A stretch of DNA of 64,000 nt from Pyrocephalus nanus (Eukaryota; Chordata; Aves; Passeriformes; Tyrannidae): assembly GCA_038380795.1 (NCBI GenBank), contig CM076274.1, positions 16,834,027-16,898,026 of the forward strand, read 5' to 3'. Below are positions 54,061 through 64,000 of this stretch, piece by piece. A model generated the notes under the pieces. That model was not told the DNA's origin, did not search any database, and saw only the letters and a list, made by a program, of their open reading frames with translations. How positions within the stretch are numbered: the first letter of the stretch is position 1; every line of letters begins with the position of its first letter. A program made the position numbers and the translations under genes.

Positions 54061-57000
54061 CTGCAGGGGAAAGGGAGAGCGAGTCAGTCCCACGTCTGGG
54101 GGCAAAGCACAGCCCAGCTCGTAGCGGGGTATTGATTAGAGCCCATCAGTCAGGACGGTGTTTCACAGCTGGTTAGTCAATTAAACCACGCAGCACACAG
54201 GGACAAGGAGCTCGACAGGCTGTGTGCGGCTGGAAAACCTCCAAGCAGCTCCCAGCCCCGGGACACCGGGCGTCCTCGGCAAGAGCAGGAGCAAGCAGAT
54301 GGCACTGGAGCACAAGGCATCAGGGGAAACCAAACCGTCCAGACAAGAAACGCCGGCAATGAAGAAGGCGGAGCACGATTTCTCAGCTGCCCCAGGGCTC
54401 TCGGACCAAACTCCAGTGTGAAATGGGGCACCCAAGAAGGTCACCCAAGCAAAGAGCGAGCAAAGCCCAGAAGTGCTGTGTTTCTCTGAGGAGTGGGGAG
54501 CACCGACACTGAACCAGTCCCCCCTGGCCAGGATCACCCACCAGCAAGATCTCCCCGCTCTGAGCAAGCACATGGACAGGCCTTGCAAGGCAGGCCAACA
54601 GAATGGGAAAAACTGGGCTGAGTCTGTAGTTGCTCAACAGTCTTCTCAAGTGCCTTCAGTTTTGCCAGTAACCTGGCCCACACGGCTACAGGGCTCTCCT
54701 CCCGGGCTATGTTAGACAAACCCAGCTGGCAGCCCCAGAAACCTGAGCGTGGTGTTAACAGCTTAGTGGCAAGGCTGCTGCAGGGTGCCAGGTGCCGCCT
54801 GTGCCGTCGACAATCCTCTACCTGGTTGGCCATGGCACGGAAGTTGAATCTCAGCATCACCCCCTTGGGCTGGGGCTTGGTCACCCGCGCTGGGGGTCTC
54901 TGGCTTCGCAGGAACGGGCGCTTGGATCCGGGCCTGGGGAGAGAGCACAGATCCACAGTCACACAGGCAGCTCCCTCCCTACACTCTGCAAACCAGAACA
55001 GAGTGAAGGAGACACCTGCATGCCCCATACGTCCCACCCATGGCTTGTCTGACCCCTGGCAGAGTCAAAAGGCTGCCAGGAGGGCTGCTGTGCAGGCAGA
55101 GAGCCAGCACTGGGGACTGTGTCATGTCCAGGCTATCGTGGGGTGATCTCTGCACCCAGGACATGCACAGTGCACTTGCCCATCCTTCTCTCTGCCCCCA
55201 GCTGGGTGCTGGGTCCTCAGCCCTGAATCTGTTCCCTTCCAGCTTGTGTGTTCCTCTTCCACAGCGTTTCCCTGACAGCCCACAAGGAGCATAGCCAGGC
55301 TGACACCTCCCCTTCGCTCCAGGGCTTCCATTTCTCCTTGTTCTCCATAACAAAGGAGCAGCATGGTAATTACAAATTACCGTGTAATTACAGGTAAACA
55401 CAGGAGATCTTTATCTCCTTCAGATATGCCGGGGAGGGAACCAGACATCGTTTGCTAGCCATTTTGGGTCTGAACCATCATACACTCATTTACAGAAGTG
55501 AAGATGCAATAAAGCTAAAGGGATTTGCAATGGCTTTTGTAGGGCTCCCACCCCAACAAATCACGTCATTGACTTACCCGCTGCTCTGGCCCGCCTGGGG
55601 ATTAACCACAGAAACCGTCAGAATTGCTCCCGGGCTGGGTTTCACTTGCCACCTGCCGAGACAGGGAGATTTATCCAGCTTCAAGCGTGAAAGAGCCCGT
55701 CAATTTGCATTGTGCCTTTGTTCACCAATTACCTTCTCATCCTTGGCGGCTTCCCTTGTCCTTGAGCATCCATCTGCTGTGAAATATATTTTTTTAAAAA
55801 TTACTTAAAGAATTAGCTCTCAGAAACAATTATTTCTCTTCCAGGATTTCATTTGGTGTACTTGAAGAGCTCCTTCCTTGCAAGTTGTCAAGAAATTTGC
55901 TAATTTGGGGTTTCCTGCTGTCACAGTGATCTGTATGGGGTGGCTTCACTTTGCCCTGTTTGTGCTGCTCTACAAACCACAAGGTTTATTTTTTGCCACC
56001 CTCCCACGATTTACTTTCCAGCTGCATTAAAAATCGCCCATCCTGCAAATACTTCCCTAGCAATATCTGCAGTTTAAGTGATCCATCTCTCTTTACTTTT
56101 GGAAGCAGAGATACAACCGGGCTGGTAAAACTGAAGGCTTGTCACTCCCAGCAGGCTGCAGAAGAAATGTCTGGATACTGACCCCTCTCTGGAAACGGGC
56201 TTTGGAGAACCACTGCTGCGCCCGCTTCTGCTGGAACGCTGGTCCCCTGTTCAGCCGGAAAGGCCTGCTGCTAGAGGAGAGAGAAAAGGACAGAGGTGAA
56301 GATGATGCCAGGTCTCCCCTAAAGTTTAATGCCAAAATACCTAACCCAAGCTGATCTTAAAAAGCAGTGTAAGAAGCAAATGAGGCTGTGTGTTACCCAG
56401 TTCAGCCCAACAGGCTTTTCTGCCAGCGAAGGATTTCAGAGGAACTTGGTTTTCTGCTCAAATGAGACAACAGCTTGTGTGTTCTCAACTCTGCTCATTA
56501 AAATTAAAAAAAAAAAAAATCATAGAAGAAAATGGCAGAAAGAAATCAGGTCAGAAGGGACCTCTGGATGTCCTTCAGTTCCTACTCTGCTCAGAGCAGA
56601 GAAAGACAGGATTGCAAAGAGCTTCCTTTCCAGCTTGGAGAACACAAGGATCCTGATGAGACAGGCACCAAGGCAGTGCCCAGTGCCCAGCAGCCTGCCT
56701 TCCTGGCAGCTCCTGGGCACAGAGTCTGCTCCTGCAGCCCCTCACTGGGACAGACTTCCTCTCTCTGCCTATCCCTTATGACTGGAATCTGTATTTCCTG
56801 CCTTTATGAAAATAAAGGCTGTTTCAGCTTTCATCCTTCAAAAGTGTTCCCTAAAGCAACAGAGGAAAAGTTCAATAAAAATACCAGGGTCTCATTTTCC
56901 GTGCTTCCTAAAAGGAAATAACAGATCTAATATCTGCATTATTAGCTATGAACTATTAACTTTTTTCACTGTTTTCTTTCCAGGTGCTTTGCAGGGGTAT

Positions 57001-60000
57001 TTTTTTCGTGCTGCACAAGCACATGGCTGTAGCCACTTCCAGTTGGCACACAGCAAAAGCAGAAACCCATGAGCTGCAGGGGGAATTGCTGAAAAGAAAA
57101 AAAAACCCAGTGCTATCAAAGATTTTTTTACCTTTTCCCTGGGGTGTGGGTGCTGGCAGCATTTGCTCTGAATCTCTTGGGGCCTGGAGATGTCTGTGGC
57201 TGTTCCTTCTGCTGCCCGCTGCTGCTTTTGGCAAAAGCACTGCTGTTCTTGTTGCCCTGAAAGATTGGTGAGAGCTCAGCAGTTGCCACAGTCTCGGTAC
57301 ACGAACAGGGTGACAGCAGCCAACTGTCCTCTCTCCACTAACTGCTGCTGCCTGACTCAGCACACACTGCTGTGAACACTCACTCACTCTGTGTGCCTCG
57401 TTCCTGGGCATGGAACTACAAGTGCCAGGAAGAGTGTTTTGTTCTAACGGTGCAGAAATTAAAAAACAAACAAACAAACAAAAAATCAGTCCATGGAGAG
57501 CAAATCTCGCAGAGGCTGAGCATTAGAGCCGTGCTCAGGTTTCCTTTTGTTCATCACCTCTTTCTTGTTTAGGCACATGCAGTGCCCAGGCCATGTCCTG
57601 AAGCATGGAGCACATCAGAAGGCCCCTCAGCAGTGTCTGTCCTCCTGCAGTTCCAACACAAACTGCCCCAGGCTCCAGCCCATTTATTTCTCTGGAACAA
57701 CCACCATCACTCTTACTATCTGCTCAGCTGTGTTTCCATATTCTTCTCCCTTGGCTTATTTCTGGAAAGTGGAAGCTACTGTAGAATTATGGCTCCCTAG
57801 CAACTGCTGATTACTTTCTGTAAATACCCAGCCACGCTCAATATCTGAGTCATCCTGGTCTTTATCTTCAGGAATAACCACACTCCTTGCACATGCCTGC
57901 TTAGCTTAGGGCTCTCTCATTTATACCCCTAGGACACAGCCTCTAAATGTGCCATCATGTTCAGCACTTGGGTTTTTTTTGAAAAGCTTACTGAGCACCC
58001 ATGACCTTCTACATGACTGGATTTCCATCAGTGAACAATAAACCAATTGCCTCTCAGGAGGCCTTTGTGTCACAGGAATCATTGTGTCTCGTGGGGATTG
58101 CCCACTTGCTGATGGAAACCATGTCTCTGAACCAAAGTCACCTGACAAGTGACCAACAGTCTTTCCTTCGACTTCATGGGAATTTGGGAAATGCTATGGG
58201 TGGAGAAAAAAGAATGGATCTTAATATACCTCCTTTAAACAGTTATAGTAAGATGAGATCCTGAGGAATTCATTTTTATGGAAATATTTTTAAATCTTTT
58301 AAGACCAATTTAAAATAAAAAATTTTTTTTTTTGCAAAACCCAGGGGAACTGATCAGTAAAATTATGCTAAGTCAGAAGCTTATAAAACCAACTGGAAGA
58401 TTGCTATTCCATATGCATGTATGTCTGCACTCCTCTATGCATACAAATGCTGTGCACAGGCATATAAAAGATGGTGCCTGTACCTTTTTATGTAAATTGT
58501 TCTTTGGGGTGATCCAGGTTCATAAAATCAAGCAGATTTCTACATGACATTTGGGAAAAGCTGTCCCTTCCTTATTCCCCTACCTCCTGAGCCGATGCCT
58601 GGCGATTTAAAGGGCTCACTCCACTGAAGGCAGCAGCTGCTCTTCTCTTGCGACCAGGCAAAATATTCCTGAATTGTCTCCTATTGTATTGTTGCTGTCC
58701 AAACCCTCTTCTGAAACGGTTAGGTCCTACAAAAACAAAGAAACAAACAAACTCTTCTTTTAGTGTCTCTCAAAATTTGATTTATGATTACAGTTTTGCA
58801 AATGGATTACAAGGTCAATTTAATACGACACAGGGGTATCTATACAAACAGTGGTGCGAGAATCACGTTAACTCATTCCAAAATATATTAAAAAATCAAT
58901 CTTTCCAATGTCTCCCTAACATTCTTATTCTGTGTAGGACTGACACACACATTATTTGATGTGAAAGAACAGGGAAGAGAAAAGCTTTCCACAATTTTAA
59001 TTCTTCATAAAGGCAGGAACACCCACATCAGGAGACCTGTCAATCTGTCGTCAGAGCTCACTTTGCTGTGAATTAACTACAAAACAGAAAAAGCCTTTTG
59101 ACACAGATCCATGAGTGACTTGAGCATCCAGGAGCCAACCCCACAGCAGCCTGGAATAGCTCTGAGAGCCCACATTACAGCAGCTGGTAAGTGAACACTG
59201 AACCATGATTTTTATATATATATTTATTTTCTTTTAGCTTACTGCACCTGTTGAAGAGGACACCTGCTGCTGCTGTTTTACGTACTGGCACAACACATCC
59301 ACACACAGCGTCCATCTTCGTTTAACCTTTCCTCCTAAACCTGCTGGTGATTTTGAAGTGTGCTGAAGCATTGAGGGAGAGGAAAACACTCTGCCAGACC
59401 AAGGCACAAGCCTAATCACTCCACATGATGAACTTCTGCAGTCATAACGAAACAGAAAGTTTCTGAGTCGCCGTGTGAGCTGACACAGGCAGGCAGCCAG
59501 AACAACCACAAACATCGCAGCTAAAATGCAAAGAGGGAATTTACTTCCATCACCTCGCTAACCAGGGGGATCAGTAGATCCCTGAAGCAACACCTGGGCA
59601 GAGGCACACGAGCAGAGACGCTGCTCTGTTAAGTTTGGCCCAGTATTAGATGGTCACAGGTTCACACAGTGTATCGAGGGGTTTGTGCATGCAGAGTTTA
59701 CCACCAGGCTGCATTTTGATCTCCTCTGTACCCAGGCAGGGAGCTTGGTTTGCAAACCTTCCGTTCTTAGCTCTTTCCCCCCAGCAGTCATTACACCAGT
59801 GAGATGTGCACACGTTCTCAGGGGTGTATAAACCAGGCACAAAGCTGTGCAGAGCAGAGGGCAGTGACAGTGCACTCAAATCCTGGACCATGGAGCAGAA
59901 CCTCACTGGTACAGACCACAGAGCAGTTGGCTGCATGTACTGATCTTACACCACTGATTGCTGCATCACAGCAATTTATACTGACTTGAAGCAATTAGAA

Positions 60001-62418
60001 ATGAAGTGTCCTGAGGCAGCAGTGTCACCACCACAGTGATGACTGAAGGCTCCAGCCCCAGGGTGTAAATCAGAAGGGCACCAGGGCATGCCTGTGGGAA
60101 GCAGCTCCCAAACAGCACGTTGGGGTGCTTTGTGCTGTATGGCTGGAGATGCCATTCAAAGAGGTTCACAAGCTCTGTGGGGCCAGTAGTTATTTTCTCT
60201 GCAGATGACACCCTCTCACTGCAGAAGTGCAGGTGTGTAAATGTTCCTCTCTTGGCAAACGCTGAATTTTGGCAAACTGTTTCTTCTTGACCAGATGTGG
60301 ACTTGCTGTGTTTAACTGTCCTTTGACTTTTTCCTCCTGCTTCTGTCCCCCCAGTTTGTTTCTGCCCTGCTTTATTCTCTTCAACCACCACCCTGGGCTT
60401 GCCCCATTCTCTTGCCTATTTGCCAGACTGCTCTCCGGCAGGCCACCAAGCTTTGCAACAGAGCCCTCCTGCCCCCTGCAGAGGGCATATCCTCCACAGC
60501 AAGAGACTGAGCTCAGCTGACTTTCCTGGGTATTCCATCAGGGCAATGGGAGGGACTGCTGCAGAAGGCAGCCCTGACTAGAAAATCGTGCCCCTGTCAG
60601 TCTGCTCCTATTAGAGAGCCCCTGCTCAGCAGTGCACTCAGGCACACCTCAGCCAACATAAATAACTCATGACAGAGCCATCAGCCTCTGAGGGGAACCC
60701 CGTGCTCACCAGCTGGAGATCAAGGCAAGTCCGCCATGTGTGTCCTGAAGTGTGACACACGGGAGGTTCCACCTCTGCAAAAAGTCTGGCAGGTATTTAA
60801 TAATGGAAGAACATTTGAATAAAACCCCACAGCATCAGCGGTGGGGGAGAAACCCCCTGACAACCCCCATGACTGGGTGCACACTCAAGAGCCTGGTGTT
60901 GAACACACCTGGGTTGGCTAAGAGGCACCTCTGCTCAGCCAGTCCAGTCTGGGGAGAAGTCTCTATGTCTGGCTGACTCTTTTTCCAAGGAGATTTGAAA
61001 TTCAAATTTCCCATCATTAAAAATCATCTTTCCCCCCCCCCCCACCCCGAGGAGATGGTTTAATCCATATTCCAGGAGGTATAACAGCACTTTGCTTGCT
61101 GGTTTAATCAGCATAATATGCTTCTCCCTCCTGTCATTACAGTGCTGGGCTCCTCTGATCGTCATTTTGATAATGGTTATCTCATCTCAGCCCAGGAGGG
61201 ACTGCATTTCAGCAGGGACTGAAGTGAACTGAGCCCCTGAGGAATTATGGGCTGAATTCCCAGGCGTGCTGAGTTCCCCCAAATTGCTACTGACATCAGC
61301 ACCACACAGCACAGTGGGTCTCTGCACTTGGCAGGGCTGAATTCAGACTCAGTGAAAACCCACGAAATACTAAAACTAGCAGAAACAATCCTATAAATGA
61401 ACAAAGGTTCTCCCCTCTAAGGAATAGGGTAAAAAAAATAAATTGTTTGCTTTATTTGACTCTGGATGCAGGAGTCACTTCAGTGGGAAATATCAAAGCC
61501 TGTGTTTTGACAGAAAAAATCAATTTGCAAAGGACAATTATCACCATTCTGTTTTGAACTGGAATGATCCTTGATAAGGCAATAGGTGAGGGAAACCAAA
61601 AACATGAGGGTGGGAGGAAGATCAGACACAAGCAGGATTGCTCCCAGCAACCCCACTGTCCTGATGTGCCATTGGCACTCCAATGTAAGATTTCAAAGAC
61701 ATTGCTGCAAAATGTCATTAAAATCTTCAAGGAAGGGATTTAGCAGTAATTAAAAAAATTGATAAGAGATGGCATTTCATGCAGCAGATCACTTTGGGTT
61801 TCTAGGTAAAAAACAGTGGAACAAAACAAAATGTGTGATCATTCAGTATTATAAAAAAACCTCACCATAAAAATAGCATGCTTGGCAAAAGTGACAATTT
61901 GGCTCCAATAACTGAGCTATCAAATACAGTTACTGAAGGGGTAATTTGGGTAATTTAAGTCTGCTCTGGGAAAATGAGGATTAGGAAGAGGCATAATTAA
62001 AATATGCGAAGCCAGGGGGAATAGAGAATAGATATTAAGTCACTTTAAATTAGTAATTCACGAGAGAGTGGAAGGGAGAGAAATGGATGAATTATGCTCT
62101 GAAAGGACCCTGATATTCCATTGTTGGAGAGAGAAAAGCTAATCAGAGCCCGAGTGCATCCTATACGTGCACAAAAATTAGATAGAAGGATTTAAGAGCT
62201 ATATTTTGTAAAAAAAAAAAAAAAATGCATCTTTTCAGCCTGGCAGGGCTCTGCCATCTCAAGTGCCCATCTACCTTGCAAATTCCTCTGCTTCCAGGCG
62301 CCGTATCGGGGCCGCCCGTACCCGAAGGCTGAACTCCTGTTCTTGACCTGCTGGCTCCTGCTGTCGCCCGAGGTGCTGGAATCTGTTTGCTCTTTCCTGT
62401 GGCGCTTGATGATGTCAT
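53965..62418 (-). CDS. UAP56-interacting factor (UIF/FYTTD1)-like mRNA export adaptor, 8 exons, 5' partial
   Basis: Eight minus-strand exons: 62418-62275, 58726-58584, 57256-57132, 56270-56183, 55776-55733, 55652-55578, 54933-54822 and 54060-53965. All seven introns are GT-AG, and phases match at every join, giving 827 bp or 275 codons plus TAG. The start exon is not visible. Family landmarks appear in order: DDIIKRHRKE (UAP56-binding motif) at the start; an Arg/Gln-rich stretch with RRGFGQQQYNRRQ and SGVSPLNR (residues 50-96); SRPFRLNRG (about 139-147); RRWQVKPSPGAILTVSVVNP (about 181-200); PKGVMLRFNF (about 228-237); and TSLTLDERFSGLRNKR (about 245-260). Human UIF from DDIIK onward is about the same length and has matching WR..GGILTVSIDNP, PKGVPLQFDI and MTLNERF blocks. 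UIF-family proteins bind UAP56/DDX39 and RNA in the nucleus and hand mRNA to NXF1. Outside these blocks divergence is high, so I call it a paralogue rather than FYTTD1 itself. Family membership is strong; exact orthology is unresolved. Confidence 0.9.
54822..54933 (-). CDS. UIF-like gene, seventh visible exon (PKGV.LRF block)
   Basis: This 112-bp exon lies between the acceptor CTCTCCCCAG and the donor CAACCAG|GTAGAG. It encodes PGSKRPFLRSQRPPARVTKP followed by QPKGVMLRFNFRAMANQ, ending in phase 0. PKGVMLRFNFRAM aligns with UIF PKGVPLQFDINSV just before its C-terminal block. Confidence 0.9.
55578..55652 (-). CDS. UIF-like gene, sixth visible exon (ILTVSVVNP block)
   Basis: This 75-bp exon lies between CTCGGCAG and the donor CGG|GTAAGTCA. 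It encodes WQVKPSPGAILTVSVVNPQ followed by AGQSS and two bases of a Gly codon. The block W-x5-GAILTVSVVNP is the clearest match to UIF, where WR...GGILTVSIDNP occupies the same place. Codons are GC-rich compared with flanking introns. Confidence 0.9.
55733..55776 (-). CDS. UIF-like gene, fifth visible exon (44-bp microexon)
   Basis: This 44-bp exon lies between TTTCACAG and the donor AAG|GTAATTGG. It encodes QMDAQGQGKPPRMR plus two bases (AG) that make Arg with the first G of the next exon. It is needed: the preceding exon ends in phase 0, while the following one must be entered with two bases. Joining those two directly gives a stop codon after 16 codons. The downstream intron is only 80 bp. 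Confidence 0.85.
56183..56270 (-). CDS. UIF-like gene, fourth visible exon
   Basis: This 88-bp exon follows the acceptor CTCTCCTCTAG and ends before the donor GTCAGT. The first base C completes a Ser codon, then SRPFRLNRGPAFQQKRAQQW and FSKARFQRG follow, ending in phase 0. The FRLNRG block corresponds to the FLFRRG block of UIF. A CAGCAG at the acceptor would allow a 3-bp shift in the splice site without breaking frame. Confidence 0.87.
56520..56597 (-). mobile_element. CR1 LINE 3'-end fragment inside an intron
   Basis: The plus strand reads tcatagaa... then gtcagaagggacctctgga and a CTGCTCAGAGCAG stretch. This is the reverse complement of a CR1 3' end (consensus GGAAGGGACCTCTGGAGGTCATC...CTGCTCAAAGCAG). 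It is short, diverged and flanked by an A-rich run. It lies in the 861-bp intron between the third and fourth visible exons of the UIF-like gene, in the same orientation as the gene. Confidence 0.6.
57132..57256 (-). CDS. UIF-like gene, third visible exon
   Basis: This 125-bp exon lies between the acceptor CAATCTTTCAG and the donor AAAAG|GTAAAA. It starts in phase 0 with GNKNSSAFAKSSSGQQKEQ and ends THTPGK plus two bases (AG), which form a Ser codon with the next exon. The frame is not the one of the longer open frame across this segment. It was chosen because only this frame keeps phase with both neighbours. Low-complexity Ser/Gln/Lys content matches the poorly conserved middle of UIF. Confidence 0.82.
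57461..57485. repeat. (AAAC)n short microsatellite
   Basis: A-rich tract with four AAAC units, in the 1,327-bp intron of the UIF-like gene. Confidence 0.9.
58584..58726 (-). CDS. UIF-like gene, second visible exon (Arg/Gln-rich RNA-binding segment)
   Basis: This 143-bp exon lies between the acceptor TTTTTGTAG and the donor GAG|GTAGGG. The first two bases (GA) complete a Gly codon started in the exon upstream. It encodes PNRFRRGFGQQQYNRRQFRN, then ILPGRKRRAAAAFSGVSPLNRQASAQE. The part around PGRKRR and SGVSPLNR lines up with the PGKRRP and KGISPMNRP blocks of UIF. The strongly basic composition fits RNA binding. It ends in phase 0. Confidence 0.88.
58727..62274 (-). other. Largest visible intron of the UIF-like gene (3,548 bp)
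   Basis: Bounded by GTAGATGG and TTTTTGTAG on the minus strand. I see no further exon. It contains a TA-rich patch near 59,212-59,230 and a run of 12 C at 61032-61043. The open frames at 59,234-59,515, 59,646-59,936 and 59,966-60,391 (minus) show no family resemblance and break the phase of the gene. Confidence 0.75.
61032..61043. repeat. (C)12 run
   Basis: Twelve consecutive C, then ACCCC, within the largest visible intron of the UIF-like gene. Confidence 0.95.
62275..62418 (-). CDS. UIF-like gene, first visible exon (UAP56-binding motif)
   Basis: This 144-bp exon follows the acceptor TTTCATTCTAG and ends at AATTTGCAAG before GTAGATGG. It opens in the middle of a codon: the previous exon should supply a G to make GAT (Asp). 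The product begins D-DIIKRHRKEQTD, the UAP56-binding motif shared by UIF and ALYREF-type export adaptors. It then runs through a Ser/Gln/Arg-rich linker to FGYGRPRYGAWKQRNLQ. One G is left over at the 3' side and completes Gly with the next exon. An open frame continues upstream into the intron, but that is read-through; the last intron bases CTAG happen to mimic the Leu-Asp of the motif. Confidence 0.9.
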
Positions 62419-64000
62419 CTAGAATGAAATGAGAGAGGAGAATTCCATGGAACCTGCACTTTCTACCAACAGGGATTCCCTCTTTTGGTGCTTGCAATTG
62501 TCCGCGGTAAAAACGGAGCTCGCTGTACTGTGAGCAACTCTGGCCAGACAATAAAAGATTAAGCTTAGCTTAGAAAGTATAGGATCAATTTACTCGGCCT
62601 TTGCAGGCTGGAGATTAGAGTCCAGCAAATGATTTACAAATGTGCTACCATCCAGCACGTCCCCACCATGGGCAGGACAGAGTTCTCAGTGAGCTGGGCC
62701 GAAATCAAGGGGGTCTTCTTAATTCAAGCTGTTCTGACGAAAAGGCAAGGCAAAAGTGAAAGGACCTCTCTTCATTAATTCCTGCTTTCCAACCAACAAT
62801 TTTTTCTTTTAACCTCAAACCTTCCAGAAAACACTTAGCAAGTAATAAAGTCACATCTGTGAAGCCCCAAGCAGAATGTTTTAACAAATTAGCAATGAAT
62901 GAAGTGTCCCAAAAATAGGCCCAGACAGTGGATACTCCAGCTCCTTAATATATCACTGCAGTGAGTCAGTGAATGTGTCACTGGAGCGGAAGGACAGAAG
63001 AGCCATTAGCTTTCAGCTTACCACGAACCATCACACCCCCAGTGCTTGTCCCTTGTCATTGTCTATCAAGAAACTCCTGAGTCCAAATGAATACAAAGCC
63101 CAAAGAAAAAAAATGAAAGCAGATGTAAAAATGGGCTGTGTGACTGCTTTTGTGATTTCTCTCTCAAGCCTGCCAGGAAGAGAGCAGGCTGGGAAAGGCC
63201 AGGCCATGCTCCTGGGATGAATGCACTAATGTTCTCAGCTAAGTGTGCCTTTGGGACATGTGTGATTTGGGGCACAGGCTGATCCGAAGCACATCAACAG
63301 CATCCCGGCACGCTCTGCAGGGAGGTGACCCCAGGCATCCGAGGGTGGGCTGCCACAGCACCAGGAAGAGCTTGATGGGAGCCAAGAGGAGCTGAAAGCT
63401 CAGGTGTCTGGTTTGTCAGTTTTCAGTGTATTTATTTTTGTTGAGTTATTTAGTTAGCTGTTACCCTGCCTTTTGTGCCTATGAATATGGTGAAGTCAAC
63501 GGAGCGATGTAATGGAGTACTCTGAAAGGCTGGAAGGGGTCCTGAGAGGTCATTTAAGGTACACCTACACCTCGAGGCAGAATTAGATCTATGAGGGCAG
63601 CTTTAGAGCAACTCCTGCTAACTCCAGTAAGGCCAAATGTATTTGAAAGCACAGAAAAAGCAATTGTCAGAAAAAAGTTCCTCATCAAGGCTCTTGTCTT
63701 TCAATTCTCTCTTCTCCCCTGAGTAAGCTGTATTCTGGACGGAATATGGATTTGGACCACGGGAGGTCTGACCAAGGGAAGCATTAAGGGAGAGCAAAAG
63801 CAAAAGGACCATCACAAAATTTTTTTGTTTAAAAAGAATTATTAACAAAGAGAAAAAGGGTGTGCAACACCATGGGAGAAAAAGTAAATAAAAAATGAGG
63901 GAATCACTGTTGCTATAACTCCTCACAGGACCATTAAAACACGGGTGCATCAGCCAAGGCATCAGTTTGAGCTTGCAGGGGAAAATGTTCTGCTGTTCCT
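62419..64000. other. Probable 5' intron of the UIF-like gene
   Basis: The acceptor at 62,419-62,420 implies an intron continuing to higher coordinates. I searched it for an exon ending in a Met-Ser-Leu-like context plus a G before a GT donor and found none that fits. No CpG-rich promoter-like stretch is seen. The 114-residue frame at 63,618-63,962 (minus) is unrecognised. Confidence 0.6.
63528..63650 (-). mobile_element. Weak, old CR1-like remnant
   Basis: ggctggaaggggtcctgaga followed by ggtcattt and later gaggcagaattag resemble the reverse complement of an ancient CR1 3' region (GGCTGGAAGGGACCT..GAGGTCATCTAG..GAGGCAGGA). Divergence is high and both ends are uncertain. Confidence 0.35.

Noticed and set aside
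62467..62551. Possible upstream coding exon ending CCCTGTTG|GTAGAA in phase with DDIIK
   Set aside because: The implied intron would be only 48 bp, too short for normal vertebrate splicing, and the Met-Ser-Leu context expected before DDIIK is missing.
62640..62680. GTGCTGGATG|GTAGCA as the donor of the start exon
   Set aside because: In the required phase it lacks an upstream Met in frame and inserts an extra Asp. The match to the family is poor.
1..64000. Prokaryotic or phage systems, CRISPR arrays, tRNA and rRNA genes
   Set aside because: Sequence texture, introns and CR1/LTR elements point to a vertebrate. No spaced direct-repeat array and no tRNA T-loop or A/B-box arrangement was found.

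Overview
The window reads as vertebrate nuclear DNA, most likely from a bird and probably a songbird. The support is four recognisable CR1 LINE 3' ends (the avian form, with terminal ATTCTATG-type repeats), one LTR remnant of a kind I know from passerine genomes, short simple repeats, and GT-AG introns. I see no bacterial-type operons, ribosome binding sites, CRISPR arrays, rRNA or tRNA. Nearly all long open frames are chance frames.

Bases 1-52,800 are mostly AT-rich and gene-poor. I could not establish a protein-coding gene there. This part holds a diverged 90-bp sequence present twice 1.75 kb apart (1525-1614 and 3283-3372), CR1 fragments at 22339-22540, 29583-29809 and 30021-30205, an LTR remnant at 26650-26965, homopolymer and microsatellite tracts, and a few exon-like segments with splice-site matches. 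It may be an intergenic stretch with conserved regulatory elements or unannotated non-coding transcripts; that is inference.

Bases 52,802-62,418 hold the one gene I can defend, on the minus strand. Eight exons join without a frame break to encode about 275 residues. The protein matches the UAP56-interacting factor family (UIF/FYTTD1, FYTT domain) from its UAP56-binding DDIIK motif to its stop codon. The 5' exon with the start codon lies beyond the right edge or was not recognised. The 3' end has two candidate poly(A) signals, about 60 and 1,160 nt after the stop codon. The protein is clearly diverged from the FYTTD1 I know, so I interpret it as a UIF/FYTTD1-like paralogue. Its expected role is in nuclear mRNA export, bridging the helicase UAP56/DDX39 and mRNA to the NXF1 export receptor.

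Bases 62,419-64,000 are the next intron of that gene (inferred), with a weak, old CR1-like remnant near 63,528-63,650.
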